Shown one piece after another: positions 18,373-27,304 of a stretch of 64,000 nt of DNA. Origin of the DNA: Mycolicibacterium rutilum. GTDB taxonomy: Bacteria; Actinomycetota; Actinomycetes; Mycobacteriales; Mycobacteriaceae. The stretch is taken from positions 1,674,001-1,738,000 of the forward strand of contig NZ_LT629971.1 in NCBI RefSeq assembly GCF_900108565.1, given 5' to 3'. The notes below the pieces were generated by a model that was not told where the DNA came from, made no database searches, and saw only the letters and a program-made list of their open reading frames with translations. The translations under genes were made by a program, and so were the position numbers. The first letter of the stretch is position 1. Every line of letters starts with the position of its first letter.

Positions 18373-19794
18373 ATGTCCGATCACGCCGCCGCAGCCCGGA
18401 GCACTATGGCCGGCGGTCTCGGCACGCGCTCGCGGATCCGGTCGTATCGATACGCGCTCGCTCCCTCGCGGTTGCAGGAAGATCAGCTCCGGTCACACTG
18501 TGGTGCGCAGCGGTTCGCGTACAACTGGGGTTTGGCACAAGTCAAAGCAAATCTGGAGCAGCGAAGCGCGGAAAGTACCTATGGCATTTGCGGGAAGGAT
18601 CTCACACCCGCGCTGAACTGGTCGGCGTATGCCATGCGGAGGATTTGGAACCGAGTCAAGAGTGACATCGCGCCGTGGTGGCAGGAGAATTCCAAGGAAG
18701 CTTACTCGTCCGGGTTGGCCAACCTCGCGACAGCTCTTCGGAACTGGGCCGCGTCCGCCACGAAACGACGCCAGGGGCGGCCGGTCGGATTTCCGCGATT
18801 CAAGTCGAAGAAGAGTCGACTCTCGTGCTGGTTCACGACGGGTGCGCTCGGGCTTGTCGCCAGCGACCGGCGGCACGTCAAACTCCCTCGAATCGGCATC
18901 GTCAGAACCCACGAATCCACTCGCAAGCTCGCGCGACGCCTCGAGAGCGGTTCGGCCCGAATCAGATCAGCCACCGTTGCCTACGACGGTGGGCGCTGGT
19001 TCGTCTCCTTCTCTGTCGAGTTGCAGGGCACATCTGTATCCGCTGCTCGGTCGAAGGACACGGTAGGAGTGGATGTCGGAATCCTCCACCTCGCGGTTCT
19101 GTCGACCCCCGTGCGCGGGCTGTCGGATGCCAGTGGCCTCATCGCGAACCCCGCGCACCACGAAGGCGCCATCAAGAAGTTGCGCCGCCTACAGCGGAAG
19201 ACTGCGAGGAGGGTCGGCCCGGACAGGCGGGCCGGTACCATCCCGTCGGCTCGATGGCGCCGCGCGCGCGATGACGTCCGTCGACAGCACGCAAAGATCG
19301 CCAATCAGCGAGCCGACACGCTGCACTGGCTGACCAGTGCGTTGGCGGAACGCTTCGGGACCGTCGTGATCGAAGACCTGAACGTTGCCGGGATGCTCCG
19401 TAACCGTCGCTTGGCGCGCAGGATCTCTGCGGCGGCATGGGCAGAGATGCGGCGGCAACTGGAGTACAAGACCGATTGGCGAGGCGGTCGCGTGCTGGTG
19501 GCCGACCGGTTCTACCCAAGTTCCAAGACCTGCTCTGGATGTGGCGTGGTGAAAGCCAAGCTGCGCCTGTCCGAGCGAGTGTTCACATGCGATACCTGCG
19601 GGCTGACGATCGATCGTGATCGCAACGCAGTCCGCAACCTGGCTGCACTGGCGGCCGATGCCGGGACCTCCCCCGAAATGTCCTCCCCGAGTTGCGGGGC
19701 GACAGAAAACGAGCCCGCTGGAAACCCGAATCGAGACAGCCTTCGCGGCCAGGGGTACTGCCACGGGAAGCCCCCCGAGGGCAACGCCGCGTGA
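18373..19794 (+). CDS. tnpB: TnpB, RNA-guided nuclease of an IS200/IS605-type element (no TnpA partner)
   Basis: A 473-residue TnpB. All three RuvC acidic residues are present: VGVDVGILHLA (Asp), VVIEDLNVAGM (Glu) and TIDRDRNAVRNLA (Asp). The zinc ribbon pairs CSGCG and CDTCG lie between the second and third. The N-terminal HTH/REC part includes QRFAYNWGLAQ. No Y1 transposase lies nearby, so the element is a solo TnpB unit that cannot move without help. The start is ATG 18373, though a later Met (MAGGL) could also serve. Its 3' end overlaps the likely omega-RNA. Confidence 0.92.
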   Translation: MSDHAAAARSTMAGGLGTRSRIRSYRYALAPSRLQEDQLRSHCGAQRFAYNWGLAQVKANLEQRSAESTYGICGKDLTPALNWSAYAMRRIWNRVKSDIAPWWQENSKEAYSSGLANLATALRNWAASATKRRQGRPVGFPRFKSKKSRLSCWFTTGALGLVASDRRHVKLPRIGIVRTHESTRKLARRLESGSARIRSATVAYDGGRWFVSFSVELQGTSVSAARSKDTVGVDVGILHLAVLSTPVRGLSDASGLIANPAHHEGAIKKLRRLQRKTARRVGPDRRAGTIPSARWRRARDDVRRQHAKIANQRADTLHWLTSALAERFGTVVIEDLNVAGMLRNRRLARRISAAAWAEMRRQLEYKTDWRGGRVLVADRFYPSSKTCSGCGVVKAKLRLSERVFTCDTCGLTIDRDRNAVRNLAALAADAGTSPEMSSPSCGATENEPAGNPNRDSLRGQGYCHGKPPEGNAA

Positions 19795-19856
19795 GCAATC
19801 GCGCGACTGCCTGCGTTGCAGTGACGCAGGTAACGGTTCGAATCCCTTCGGGCTCA
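19700..19856 (+). ncRNA. Putative omega-RNA (reRNA) scaffold of TnpB
   Basis: The region overlaps the last ~95 bases of tnpB and continues to the element end, the usual place for a TnpB guide-RNA scaffold. GAGCCCG at 19711-19717 can pair with CGGGCTC at 19849-19855, closing a ~145-nt fold. Inside it CCTGCGT (19810-19816) pairs with ACGCAGG (19824-19830) around a 7-nt loop. The guide would be the flanking genomic bases from 19857 onward. The fold was drawn by eye; no covariance data were used. Confidence 0.55.
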
Positions 19857-20198
19857 GGTGAAGGTGCGGATGACGTCCGGACAGTAGGCCTTCGCGGCCT
19901 CACCGGCGAATGTGGTCGCGACCTGGCGCGGGATCCCACCCATCACCAGCCCGGAAACCGCCCAGGCGAAACTCTTCGTCGACTTCTTCATCTGCTTGCA
20001 GAAGCCTTTGGCCATCCCCTTGGCCATTTCCGAATCCCCGAATTGCACACCGGCCGCCTGCAATGCGGCGATGAACGCGTCGTCGGCGGCGTCGGCGCGC
20101 GCGGTCGCGGCGTTCATCGGGGCAATGGCGATCATCAGTCCGACGACCGCGGCCATCATCATCTTGACCGGCAACGTCGAAACTCGGGAAATCCGCAT
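19854..20198 (-). CDS. Secreted DUF732-like protein
   Basis: A 114-residue protein with a hydrophobic signal segment (MMMAAVVGLMIAIAPMNAATARA) and predicted cleavage after ARA. The mature part starts DAADDAFIAALQAAGVQFGD and has two Cys (GFCKQM and AYCPDV), the DUF732 pattern of small exported mycobacterial proteins. The stop codon lies in the last three bases of the adjacent tnpB element end (TCA of GGGCTCA), so the insertion may have supplied it. Function unknown. Confidence 0.75.
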   Translation of the reverse strand: MRISRVSTLPVKMMMAAVVGLMIAIAPMNAATARADAADDAFIAALQAAGVQFGDSEMAKGMAKGFCKQMKKSTKSFAWAVSGLVMGGIPRQVATTFAGEAAKAYCPDVIRTFT

Positions 20199-20363
20199 TG
20201 CCCAACTGTGCCTTGCCGCGGCCGCTGTGTCCAAATTTCGGTCATTTCGGCCCGCATCGGACCCGAGCGGCAGCCGTCCGCCAGCAAATGATCGTGATCC
20301 TGCGGTTTTGACGCGGCCCGATCGGCTATCTCTGCGGGCGGTCCTGAGCAACCGGGAGGCGCG

Positions 20364-20672
20364 ATGACCACCGAACCCGAACCCGACCCACCGGTCACCG
20401 AGGTGGCCGTGGTCGAAGCGCAACGCCGCGCCCGCGAGGCGCGCGAGCAGGCCGCGCACGCAGGCCTGTCGGCGGCGAAGAGCATCGAGCGATCGGCCCG
20501 CCGGCACGAGGAAGTCGCCGAACTGCAGGAGCAGACAGCCGCCAAGGGCATCCCGGCTCCCGAGGTGAACCACGCATCGGCGGCGCGCCACCGCAACGCG
20601 GCGCAGGACGACTACACGCTGGCCCGGAAGAAACGGGCGGAGTCGGAGGCCGACCTGTCCGCGGACCAGTGA
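20364..20672 (+). CDS. Small charged helical protein, unknown
   Basis: A 102-residue protein, very rich in Ala, Glu and Arg, predicted helical throughout (AVVEAQRRAREAREQAAHAG, ARRHEEVAELQEQTAA), probably a coiled coil. No signal peptide and no recognised domain. A GGGAGGCGCG ribosome-binding site precedes the ATG at 20364. I do not recognise a family. Confidence 0.6.
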   Translation: MTTEPEPDPPVTEVAVVEAQRRAREAREQAAHAGLSAAKSIERSARRHEEVAELQEQTAAKGIPAPEVNHASAARHRNAAQDDYTLARKKRAESEADLSADQ

Positions 20673-20708
20673 CGCGCGCGCGGTCACCCGCCCACTAGAT
20701 TGGGAACA

Positions 20709-21212
20709 GTGCGGCTGCTGTTGATCGCCGATACCCACGTTCCCAAGCGCGCCAAAGACCTGCCCGCACCCGTGTGGGAGGAAGTGTCGAAGGCCGACGT
20801 CGTCGTGCACGCCGGCGACTGGGTCGAGCCCTCGCTGCTCGATGAGCTCGAGGCGCGCGCCAAGCGGCTGGTCGCCTGCTGGGGCAACAACGACGGAGCC
20901 GAACTGCGCCGGCGCCTGCCCGAGCGCGCGGACGTCACACTCGGCGGGCTGCGCTTCACCGTCGTGCACGAGACCGGCGCGGCGACCGGCCGCGAGGCAC
21001 GGATGGCCAAGGCGTACCCGGACACCGACGTGCTGATCTTCGGGCACAGCCACATCCCGTGGGACACCCACACCAAAACCGGGCTGCGTCTGCTCAACCC
21101 GGGCTCGCCGACCGACCGGCGCCGCCAGCCCTACTGCACGTACATGACGGCCACCGTGCGCGGCGGCACCCTCTCCCAGGTGGTGCTGCACACGCTGGAG
21201 CGCCGTGCGTGA
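20709..21212 (+). CDS. YfcE/MJ0936-type metallophosphoesterase
   Basis: A 167-residue calcineurin-like phosphodiesterase. Metal-binding motifs in order are ADTHVPK (D-x-H), HAGDW (GD), GNND and GHSHIP, all present. Members hydrolyse phosphodiesters, including cyclic nucleotides, with Mn or Ni. I prefer the GTG at 20709 over a TTG at 20700 because it starts directly at the first strand. It overlaps the next gene by 8 bp. Confidence 0.85.
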   Translation: MRLLLIADTHVPKRAKDLPAPVWEEVSKADVVVHAGDWVEPSLLDELEARAKRLVACWGNNDGAELRRRLPERADVTLGGLRFTVVHETGAATGREARMAKAYPDTDVLIFGHSHIPWDTHTKTGLRLLNPGSPTDRRRQPYCTYMTATVRGGTLSQVVLHTLERRA

Positions 21213-21618
21213 GCGGCCGGCGCGGGTCGACGACGTCCACGCGATCGCCGCATCCATGCCGCACGTCAAACGCATCGAGGGCCCGAAGGGCAACCCGATC
21301 TATCAGGTCGGCGGTAAGTCGTTCGTCTACTTCCGCACACCCCAGCGCGACGCCGAGGACCCCGAGACCGGCGAGCGGTACACCGACGTGATCATGATCT
21401 GGGTCGATTCCGAGAGCGACAAGCTCGCGCTGACCCAGGACCCGGACTCGCCGTTCTTCACCACCTTCAAATTCGACGGGCACCCGTCGGTGCTCATCCG
21501 GGCCAGCCGGTTACGGGAGATCGGCCGCACCGAGTTGACCGAACTCATCCAGGACGCCTGGCTGTCGCAGGCCTCACGCCGCCGCGCCGAGACCTGGCTG
21601 GCCGAACATCAGCGTTGA
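21205..21618 (+). CDS. MmcQ/YjbR-family protein
   Basis: A 137-residue protein of the MmcQ/YjbR double-wing DNA-binding-like fold (DVIMIWVDSESDKLALTQDP, LIQDAWLSQASRRRAETWL). GTG start at 21205 overlaps the phosphoesterase gene, so the two are coupled. The role is unknown. The 3' end overlaps the convergent HxlR gene by 10 bp. Confidence 0.75.
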   Translation: MRERPARVDDVHAIAASMPHVKRIEGPKGNPIYQVGGKSFVYFRTPQRDAEDPETGERYTDVIMIWVDSESDKLALTQDPDSPFFTTFKFDGHPSVLIRASRLREIGRTELTELIQDAWLSQASRRRAETWLAEHQR

Positions 21619-21953
21619 GCGGCCTCTGCCGCGCAGATCAGGTCGATGTGCCGAGTCGCCCAGTCGCCCAACGGGTTCAGCGCCTGCAGTAGCTCTTCAC
21701 CGGCCGGGGTCATCGAGTACTCCACCCGCGGCGGCACTTCGTGGTAGCTCTGCCGGTGCACAACGCCGTGGCGCTGCAGTTCCTTGAGGTGCTGGGTCAG
21801 CATCTTCTGCGAGATCCCGTTCAGGCTGCGGTGCAGGGCGTTGAATCGCTTGGGTCCGTCCTGCAGTTCCCACAGGATCAGCGGCTTCCACTTCCCGTCC
21901 ACCACCGCCATCGCGGCGTCCAGTCCGCACGTGAACTTGCCCAGCGAAGCCAC
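21609..21953 (-). CDS. HxlR-family transcriptional regulator
   Basis: A 114-residue winged-helix protein of the HxlR type (VVDGKWKPLILWELQDGPKR, then GISQKMLTQHLKELQRHGVV and the wing YHEVPPRVEYSMTPAG). One Cys near the N-terminus (KFTCGLDAAM) could be a redox switch, as in several family members. It is divergent from the tandem imine-reductase-like genes at 22043 and probably regulates them. Confidence 0.85.
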   Translation of the reverse strand: MASLGKFTCGLDAAMAVVDGKWKPLILWELQDGPKRFNALHRSLNGISQKMLTQHLKELQRHGVVHRQSYHEVPPRVEYSMTPAGEELLQALNPLGDWATRHIDLICAAEAAQR

Positions 21954-22042
21954 AGCTCACCTCCATTGCTTTCAATTTGGTAAGTATCGCACTTTTTAGT
22001 GGGTACTTGTCGGCGAGTGCGCACCACTCCGACGATGGTGCC

Positions 22043-22900
22043 ATGACAACCTTCATCGGCCTCGGAGACATGGGTTCGACGCTGGCCCGCACCTCGCTGG
22101 CAGCCGGTCACCGCGTCACCGTGTGGAACCGAAGCCACTCCAAGACAACGGCTCTCGTCGACCACGGCGCGGATCTCGCCGCCTCGCTGGCCGACGCCAT
22201 CGAGGCATCCGAGGTGCTGATCGTCTGCCTCTTCGACCACCGCTCAGTGCACGACGTGCTCGATCCCGTCGTCGACCGGCTCGCCGGCCGCCAGGTGATC
22301 AACCTGACCACCACCTCGCCGGACGGGGCCCGCGAACTCGCGCACTGGGCCGCTCGCCACGGCGCCGACTACCTCGACGGCGGGATCATGGCGATACCGT
22401 CGATGATCGGCACCGCGGCCTCGAAGGTTCTCTACAGCGGATCGCAGCAGATCTTCGACCAGAACCGTCCACTGCTCGAAACATGGGGCTGTGCCGAGCA
22501 TTTCGGCACCGACGCCGGGATGGCGTCGCTATACGACCTGGCCCTGCTCGCAGGCATGTACGTCATGTTCGCCGGGTTCTTCCACGGCGCGGCGATGGTC
22601 GGCGCCGCCGGTGTGCCCGCCAAGGAGTTCGCGGTGCGGGCGGCCGACTGGCTGCGTGCGATGGCGCCCGCCGTCATCGAATACGCCGACGTCATCGACG
22701 GCGGGGACTATGCGATTCCCGGCCAGCAGAGCCTGGAGTTCTCCGACGTCAGCGACATCGTCGCCGCCAGCCGCGCCCACGGCGTGAGCACCGAACTGGT
22801 CGACGTCGTCCAGCGGCTGATCCACCGGCAGATCGACGCGGGCCACGGCGCGCACGGCTTCGCCCGGGTCATCGAAAGCCTCAGGGGGGCCGCGGCATGA
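22043..22900 (+). CDS. Imine-reductase-like NADPH dehydrogenase (6PGDH superfamily), copy 1
   Basis: A 285-residue protein. The N-terminal Rossmann domain has FIGLGDMGSTLARTSLAAGH and the NADPH-preferring VWNRSHSKT loop. The C-terminal helical domain contains SLYDLALLAGMYVMFAGFFH, where imine reductases carry the proton-donor Asp or Tyr. Predicted to reduce cyclic imines or related C=N or C=O compounds. The ATG at 22043 lies in the divergent promoter with hxlR. The stop overlaps the next start (ATGA). Confidence 0.78.
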   Translation: MTTFIGLGDMGSTLARTSLAAGHRVTVWNRSHSKTTALVDHGADLAASLADAIEASEVLIVCLFDHRSVHDVLDPVVDRLAGRQVINLTTTSPDGARELAHWAARHGADYLDGGIMAIPSMIGTAASKVLYSGSQQIFDQNRPLLETWGCAEHFGTDAGMASLYDLALLAGMYVMFAGFFHGAAMVGAAGVPAKEFAVRAADWLRAMAPAVIEYADVIDGGDYAIPGQQSLEFSDVSDIVAASRAHGVSTELVDVVQRLIHRQIDAGHGAHGFARVIESLRGAAA

Positions 22901-23799
22901 CCGCCGTCACCGTGCTGGGGCAGGGGCCGATGGGCCGCGCGCTGACCGCCGCCCTGCTCGACGCCGGATACCGCACCACGGTGTGGAACCGCACCGAGGC
23001 CAACGCCCGCGAGATGCTCGCGCGCGGGGCGATCTGGGCGCCGAGCCCGGCCGAAGCCGTCGCCGCCGGCGGCGTCACGCTGATCAACGTCGTCGACCAC
23101 GACGTCGTCGACGCGGTGCTCGAGACTGCGGGCCGGGCACTGGCCGGCGCCACGGTGATCGGGCTGAGCTCCGACACCCCGGACCGGGCGCGACAGACCG
23201 CCGAACTCGTCGACGGCCTCGGCGGCCGCTATCTGGACGGTGCGATCATGACGCCCACCGACACGATCGGGACACCTGACGCGCGGATCCTGCTCGCCGG
23301 GCCTCAAGCGGTGTACGACACGTACCACCCGGTGCTGGACGCGCTGGGCACCTCGACCTGGCTCGGCGAGGATCCCGGCCGCGCCGCAGCGTTCGACATG
23401 TCGCTTCTCGATCTGTTCTGGACCGCGGTCAGCGGGTTCGAGCACGCGCTGATGATGGCCGCCGCCAACGGGATCGCGCCGCGGGAACTGCTGCCGCACG
23501 CGCTCGGCATCGTCGACATCCTGGCCCCGGTATTCATCGAGATCGCCGAACGCATCGAAGAAGACCGCCACGATGACGCCAGTGCGCCGGTCTCCTCGAC
23601 GGCCGCGTCGGTGCGGCATCTGGTCAACGCGTCCCGCGACGCTGGTGTCGACGCCGGTGCGCTGGAAGCGTTCTCGGGCTACGTCGACGCGGCCGTCGCA
23701 GCCGGCCACGGCGCGGACGAGATCAGCCGCATCACGGCGGAAATGGTGCAGCCGGCCGCCGGCAGTCCGACGAGAAAGTTTCGTTGGCAACATGTTTGA
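22897..23799 (+). CDS. Imine-reductase-like NADPH dehydrogenase, copy 2
   Basis: A 300-residue paralogue-like neighbour of the previous gene (VTVLGQGPMGRALTAALLDA, VWNRTEANA, and AAAFDMSLLDLFWTAVSGFE as the active-site helix). Start ATG 22897 overlaps the upstream stop by 4 bp. The two proteins could form a heterodimer, since family dimers share the active site between chains, or act on successive intermediates. Substrate unknown. Confidence 0.77.
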   Translation: MTAVTVLGQGPMGRALTAALLDAGYRTTVWNRTEANAREMLARGAIWAPSPAEAVAAGGVTLINVVDHDVVDAVLETAGRALAGATVIGLSSDTPDRARQTAELVDGLGGRYLDGAIMTPTDTIGTPDARILLAGPQAVYDTYHPVLDALGTSTWLGEDPGRAAAFDMSLLDLFWTAVSGFEHALMMAAANGIAPRELLPHALGIVDILAPVFIEIAERIEEDRHDDASAPVSSTAASVRHLVNASRDAGVDAGALEAFSGYVDAAVAAGHGADEISRITAEMVQPAAGSPTRKFRWQHV

Positions 23800-23868
23800 G
23801 TGCGAGCGTCAGCGAATATTTGCGCCGATTCTCCGAAACGGCCCGGGGTCTAAATTTACGCTTCGGAT

Positions 23869-26324
23869 GTGGGGACCGACTGGCCGTTCACCGGGCGAGC
23901 CGAGGTACTCGAGCGGATGGTCGACGGATTGACCGGCGCCGACGAGTGCCGCGGCTTCATATTGGCTGGCGAGCCCGGGGTCGGCAAGAGTCGTCTGGTG
24001 CGCGAGGTTCTCGGGGCGGTTTCTCAGCGGTGTGAGCCGCGTTCGGTCGTCGCCACCCGGTCCGCGGGCGCCCTGCCGCTCGGCGCGTTCTCGGAATGGG
24101 TGCACGGCACGAGCGCGAATCCGACCGTCCTGCTGCGCAGTGTGATCGAGAACGTGACCGTGAGCAGGAACGGGCGTCCGGTGATCGTGGCCGTCGACGA
24201 CGCTCACCTGCTCGACGAGCTGTCGGCCTTGGTTGTGCACCAACTCGTCCACCGCCGATCGGCGAGAGTCCTGTTGACGGTGCGCAGCCGCCAACCGGCG
24301 CCGGAAACGATCACCGCGCTGTGGAAGGACTGCTATCTGGAGCGCATCGAGTTGTCGCCGCTGTCTCGGGAAGAGTCCGCGCACTTGCTCACCCGAGCGC
24401 TGGAGGGGCCGATGGAACCCGCCAGCGCGCAACGTCTGTGGGATCTGACCCGCGGCAACGTGTTGTTTCTGCGTCACCTCGTCGCCCAGGAAATGGCGCA
24501 GGCGAAGTTGTCGAGGAAGAACGGGACGTGGTCGTGGGCCGCTGAGGCGGTGGGGTTCTCCCAGCTGGGTGAATTGGTCACGGCACAGATGGGCGCACTG
24601 TCCGGGGTGCTGACAGATGTCGTCGACGTACTGACGGTGGCCGGCCCGCTGGATTGTGATGTGCTCACCACCGTGGTCGGGGTGTCAGCGGTCGACGAGG
24701 CCCAGGCGCGCGGTCTCATCGCGATCGAGCAAGAGGGCGACCGTGCTGTCGTGCGACTGGCTCACCCGTTGTACGGCGAAGTTCGGCGCCCGAAGACGTG
24801 CGGCGGGCGGGCCCGCGCGCTGCGCGGCCGGGTCATGTCGGCCCTCGCCGCCGTTCCGGTGCGTGACCGGCACGACCTGATCCACCGTGCCATGCTGCTG
24901 TTGGAATCTGATCTGCCGCCCGACCCGACGCTGTTCACCGAAGCAGCAGGCACCGCGATGGCACTGCTGAATCCCGTTCTCGCAGAGCAGCTTGCAGGGG
25001 CGGCGCGTCAATCCTCTGACTCGTACGAGGCCACCTACCTACATGCGTTCGCGTTGCATCTGATCGGGCAGGCGCCCGAAGCCGAGCGGATCCTCGCGAA
25101 CGCACCCGACCGGCATTACACCGCGCGCGAACGCGCCGTTCTCGCCATGTTTCGGGCGGCGAACCTGTTCTGGGTGTTGGGTCTGACCGACCGTGCGGTA
25201 CAGGTCCTCGACGAAGCGCAGCGTCGCATCCCGGCCGAAGCCCACGCCGTTCTGCACGCCTATCGCGCCCTGACCCGTGCCGCGACCGGACCCGCGCCGG
25301 AGGCGATCGACGGCGCGCAGAAGGTGCTGAGCGGACGCGTCTGTGACGTCACCGCCATGAACGCGAACTACGCCCTCGTCCTTGCGTGCGGGTACGCGGG
25401 CCGCACACACGACGCGGTCGACGCCGCCAAGCAGGGCTATCACCTGATCGAGCGGTCAGTCGGGGCCGCGCCGATGGTCTTCGGATTCACCGAGCACCAT
25501 ATCCAGGCGCTCCTGCTGGCGGGATACCAGTGCGAAGCCGCCACACTCGCCGAGAGGTGGTCGAATCAGACGATCGACATCCCGGTGACATCCACGGCGT
25601 ACAGCGCGTTGTTCACCGGCCATGTCGAACTCGCCGCCGGGCGGGTGCGGGCCGCGCGGGCGTCGCTCGAGAAGGCCCTGAAAACCTTCACCGACATCGG
25701 GAATGTGAAGCTGGGAAATGTCCTGTCGCACTGCGACCTTCTGGTGGCCTCGGCGCTGTGCGGTGATCAGCAGGCTACTGATGCGGCAGCGCGCGGGCTG
25801 AGCGAGGAAGCCAACACTTTCGACTACCTCAACGCGCGGGTAGCGCTGGCGCAGGCATGGGCGGCGGCGGCCTCGGGAGCGACCACCGCCGCCGTCTTGA
25901 AGTGTCGCAATGCAGCCGAGATAGCGAGAAGCCGGGGACATCTCGCACAGGAGGTGGTGTGCCTGCAGACGGCGACGCGGTTCGGGGATGTTGCCGGCGC
26001 GCCGCGGCTGTCCGTGCTGTGCACGCGCGTCGACGGCCCCCGTGTGATCGCCGCGGCCGCACATGCCGCGGCGCTGGCCGACGATGATCCGGACGGCCTG
26101 GCCGACGCGTCGCGCCAATTCGAGCGGATGGGCGATCTTCTGGCCGCCGCGGACGTCGCGGCCCAGGCGGCCAACGCCTACCGGCGACGGAGTCACCGGG
26201 GATCGGCGCTCAGCGCGTCGGCGCGCGCCGACATGCTCGTTGCGGCGTGCGGCGGTGCGCAGACACCCGCGCTGTGCGAGCTGCACTCAGACCTGCTGAC
26301 CACCCGCCAGCGAGAAATCCTGGC
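23869..26324 (+). pseudogene. LuxR/LAL-type ATPase regulator, 3' truncated (no HTH domain)
   Basis: About 820 residues of a large ATP-binding LuxR-family regulator. Walker A GEPGVGKS is at residues ~36-43, Walker B IVAVDDAHLL at ~106-115, and a long TPR-like helical repeat region follows. The C-terminal LuxR HTH would begin after LLTTRQREI, but the reading frame changes character exactly there (~26320) and no HTH follows. The open frame continues only through foreign sequence to 26820. I read this as truncation by the recombination that joined the accessory island to the core. GTG start at 23869. Confidence 0.82.
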
Positions 26325-26576
26325 ATCGAGGAACCGGCTGCTGGTCGACGTGGACTGGGTGTCCACCTCACGGATGTGGGTGCACAACTCACGGCTGAAG
26401 GGCACCGCCAGTTCTTCAAGCGACACTGACGTCTTCCCCACCTCGGCCAGGGACAAGACCGACTTCGCCAAAGCGAATTTGAAGGACGCCACGTTGCGCC
26501 CTCGTAGCACGACGCTACGGAAGTCGGTTGCGGAGCCCATCTGGACGACGGTAGTCAACCTCGACGCGTCGTACAC
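26325..26576 (-). pseudogene. 5' fragment of a conserved gene, probably HNH-nuclease-type
   Basis: Reading the minus strand from ATG 26576 gives about 84 residues with a convincing protein composition: MYDASRLTTVVQMGSATDFR, SFKFALAKSVLSLAEVGKTS, VSLEELAVPFSRELCTHIRE and TSSRFLDA. I recall this N-terminal pattern from proteins annotated as HNH endonucleases, but the nuclease domain itself is missing. The frame breaks at the LuxR junction near 26324. Identity is tentative; its fragmentary state is clear. Confidence 0.45.
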
Positions 26577-26609
26577 GACATGTCGAGCGCTTCCTGTGAA
26601 GATGCATGA

Positions 26610-26926
26610 GTGCCGAAGAGCAAGAGGCCGAACAGGTACAGCGTCTACCCGCCGGTCGTCGAACAGTTGGATCTTGCCCAGTCGATGCTCAAGGTCAACC
26701 GCAACGACCTACTTCCGCCTCGACCAGATGATGGGGCGGGCGGTCAGGTCGCCGAACGGTTCGTCGAATCACTCAAGCGTTCGCTCGCAGTCGGGGAGTA
26801 CGAACCTGAGCGCGTCGTGAGCGTCCCCGTCTCGAAGCGCAAGTACTCAACGCGACCGGCGGCATTGATGAACCTAGCTGATCGCGTCGTGTATCACGCC
26901 TTGGTTGAGCCCCTTCGGCAGCGGGT
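26610..26926 (+). pseudogene. N-terminal fragment of a reverse-transcriptase-like protein
   Basis: From GTG 26610 the frame gives about 105 residues: VYPPVVEQLDLAQSMLKVNR, QVAERFVESLKRSLAVGEYE, RVVSVPVSKRKYSTRPAALM and NLADRVVYHALVEPLRQRVE. The segment with paired basic residues, RP, then DRVVYHALV resembles the first conserved blocks of bacterial reverse transcriptases, including defence-associated ones. The IS3 element begins at 26927 and no continuation is found on its far side. The catalytic motif is absent, so only a remnant is claimed. Confidence 0.45.
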
Positions 26927-26977
26927 TGAACCGCCCCGGCATGTCCGGAGACTCCACTTCTTGGGAAGGATGGGGTC

Positions 26978-27304
26978 ATGTCAGGTGGTTCGTCGAGGAG
27001 GTATCCGCCGGAGCTTCGTGAGCGGGCGGTGCGCATGGTCGCTGAGATCAGCGATCAGCATGAGTCGGAGTGGGCTGCGATGGGTGAAGTCGCCCGGCTA
27101 CTGGGGATCGGCACAGCCGAGACGGTGCGCAAGTGGGTGCGCCAGGCCCAAGTCGATGCCGGCGCCCGGCCGGGAGCGACATCCGAAGAGTCCGCCGAGC
27201 TCAAGAAGCTGCGCCGGGAGAACGCCGAGCTTAAGCGAGCCAACGCGATCTTGAAGACGGCGTCGGCTTTCTTCGCGGCCGAGCTGGACCGGCCACACCA
27301 CTGA
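26978..27304 (+). CDS. IS3-family transposase OrfA
   Basis: A 108-residue protein: helix-turn-helix (RYPPELRERAVRMVAEISDQ, VARLLGIGTAETVRKWVRQA) and a leucine-zipper-like region (ELKKLRRENAELKRANAILK). It binds the IS ends and is fused to OrfB by programmed -1 frameshifting near 27290-27304 in this family. Confidence 0.92.
   Translation: MSGGSSRRYPPELRERAVRMVAEISDQHESEWAAMGEVARLLGIGTAETVRKWVRQAQVDAGARPGATSEESAELKKLRRENAELKRANAILKTASAFFAAELDRPHH

Larger units (their letters stand above)
18324..19856 (+). mobile_element. Solo tnpB element between tRNA-Arg and a DUF732 gene
   Basis: The element comprises tnpB and its 3' non-coding end. The left edge is only bracketed, lying between the tRNA-Arg end (18323) and tnpB (18373). 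The right edge is inferred at GGGCTCA (~19856), where the folded 3' region ends and the stop codon of the convergent DUF732-like gene begins. No terminal inverted repeats or target duplication are seen, as expected for this class. Confidence 0.6.

Noticed and set aside
19830..19857. A tRNA-like 3' half (GGTTCGAATCC ... GGGCTCA), considered as an attachment site
   Set aside because: No matching D-arm/anticodon half precedes it, it does not repeat the tRNA-Arg end, and it is explained better as the folded end of the TnpB element.
19854..21293. A 479-residue minus-strand frame ending in the DUF732 protein
   Set aside because: Only the last 114 codons look like protein. The rest is antisense to the phosphoesterase and other genes.
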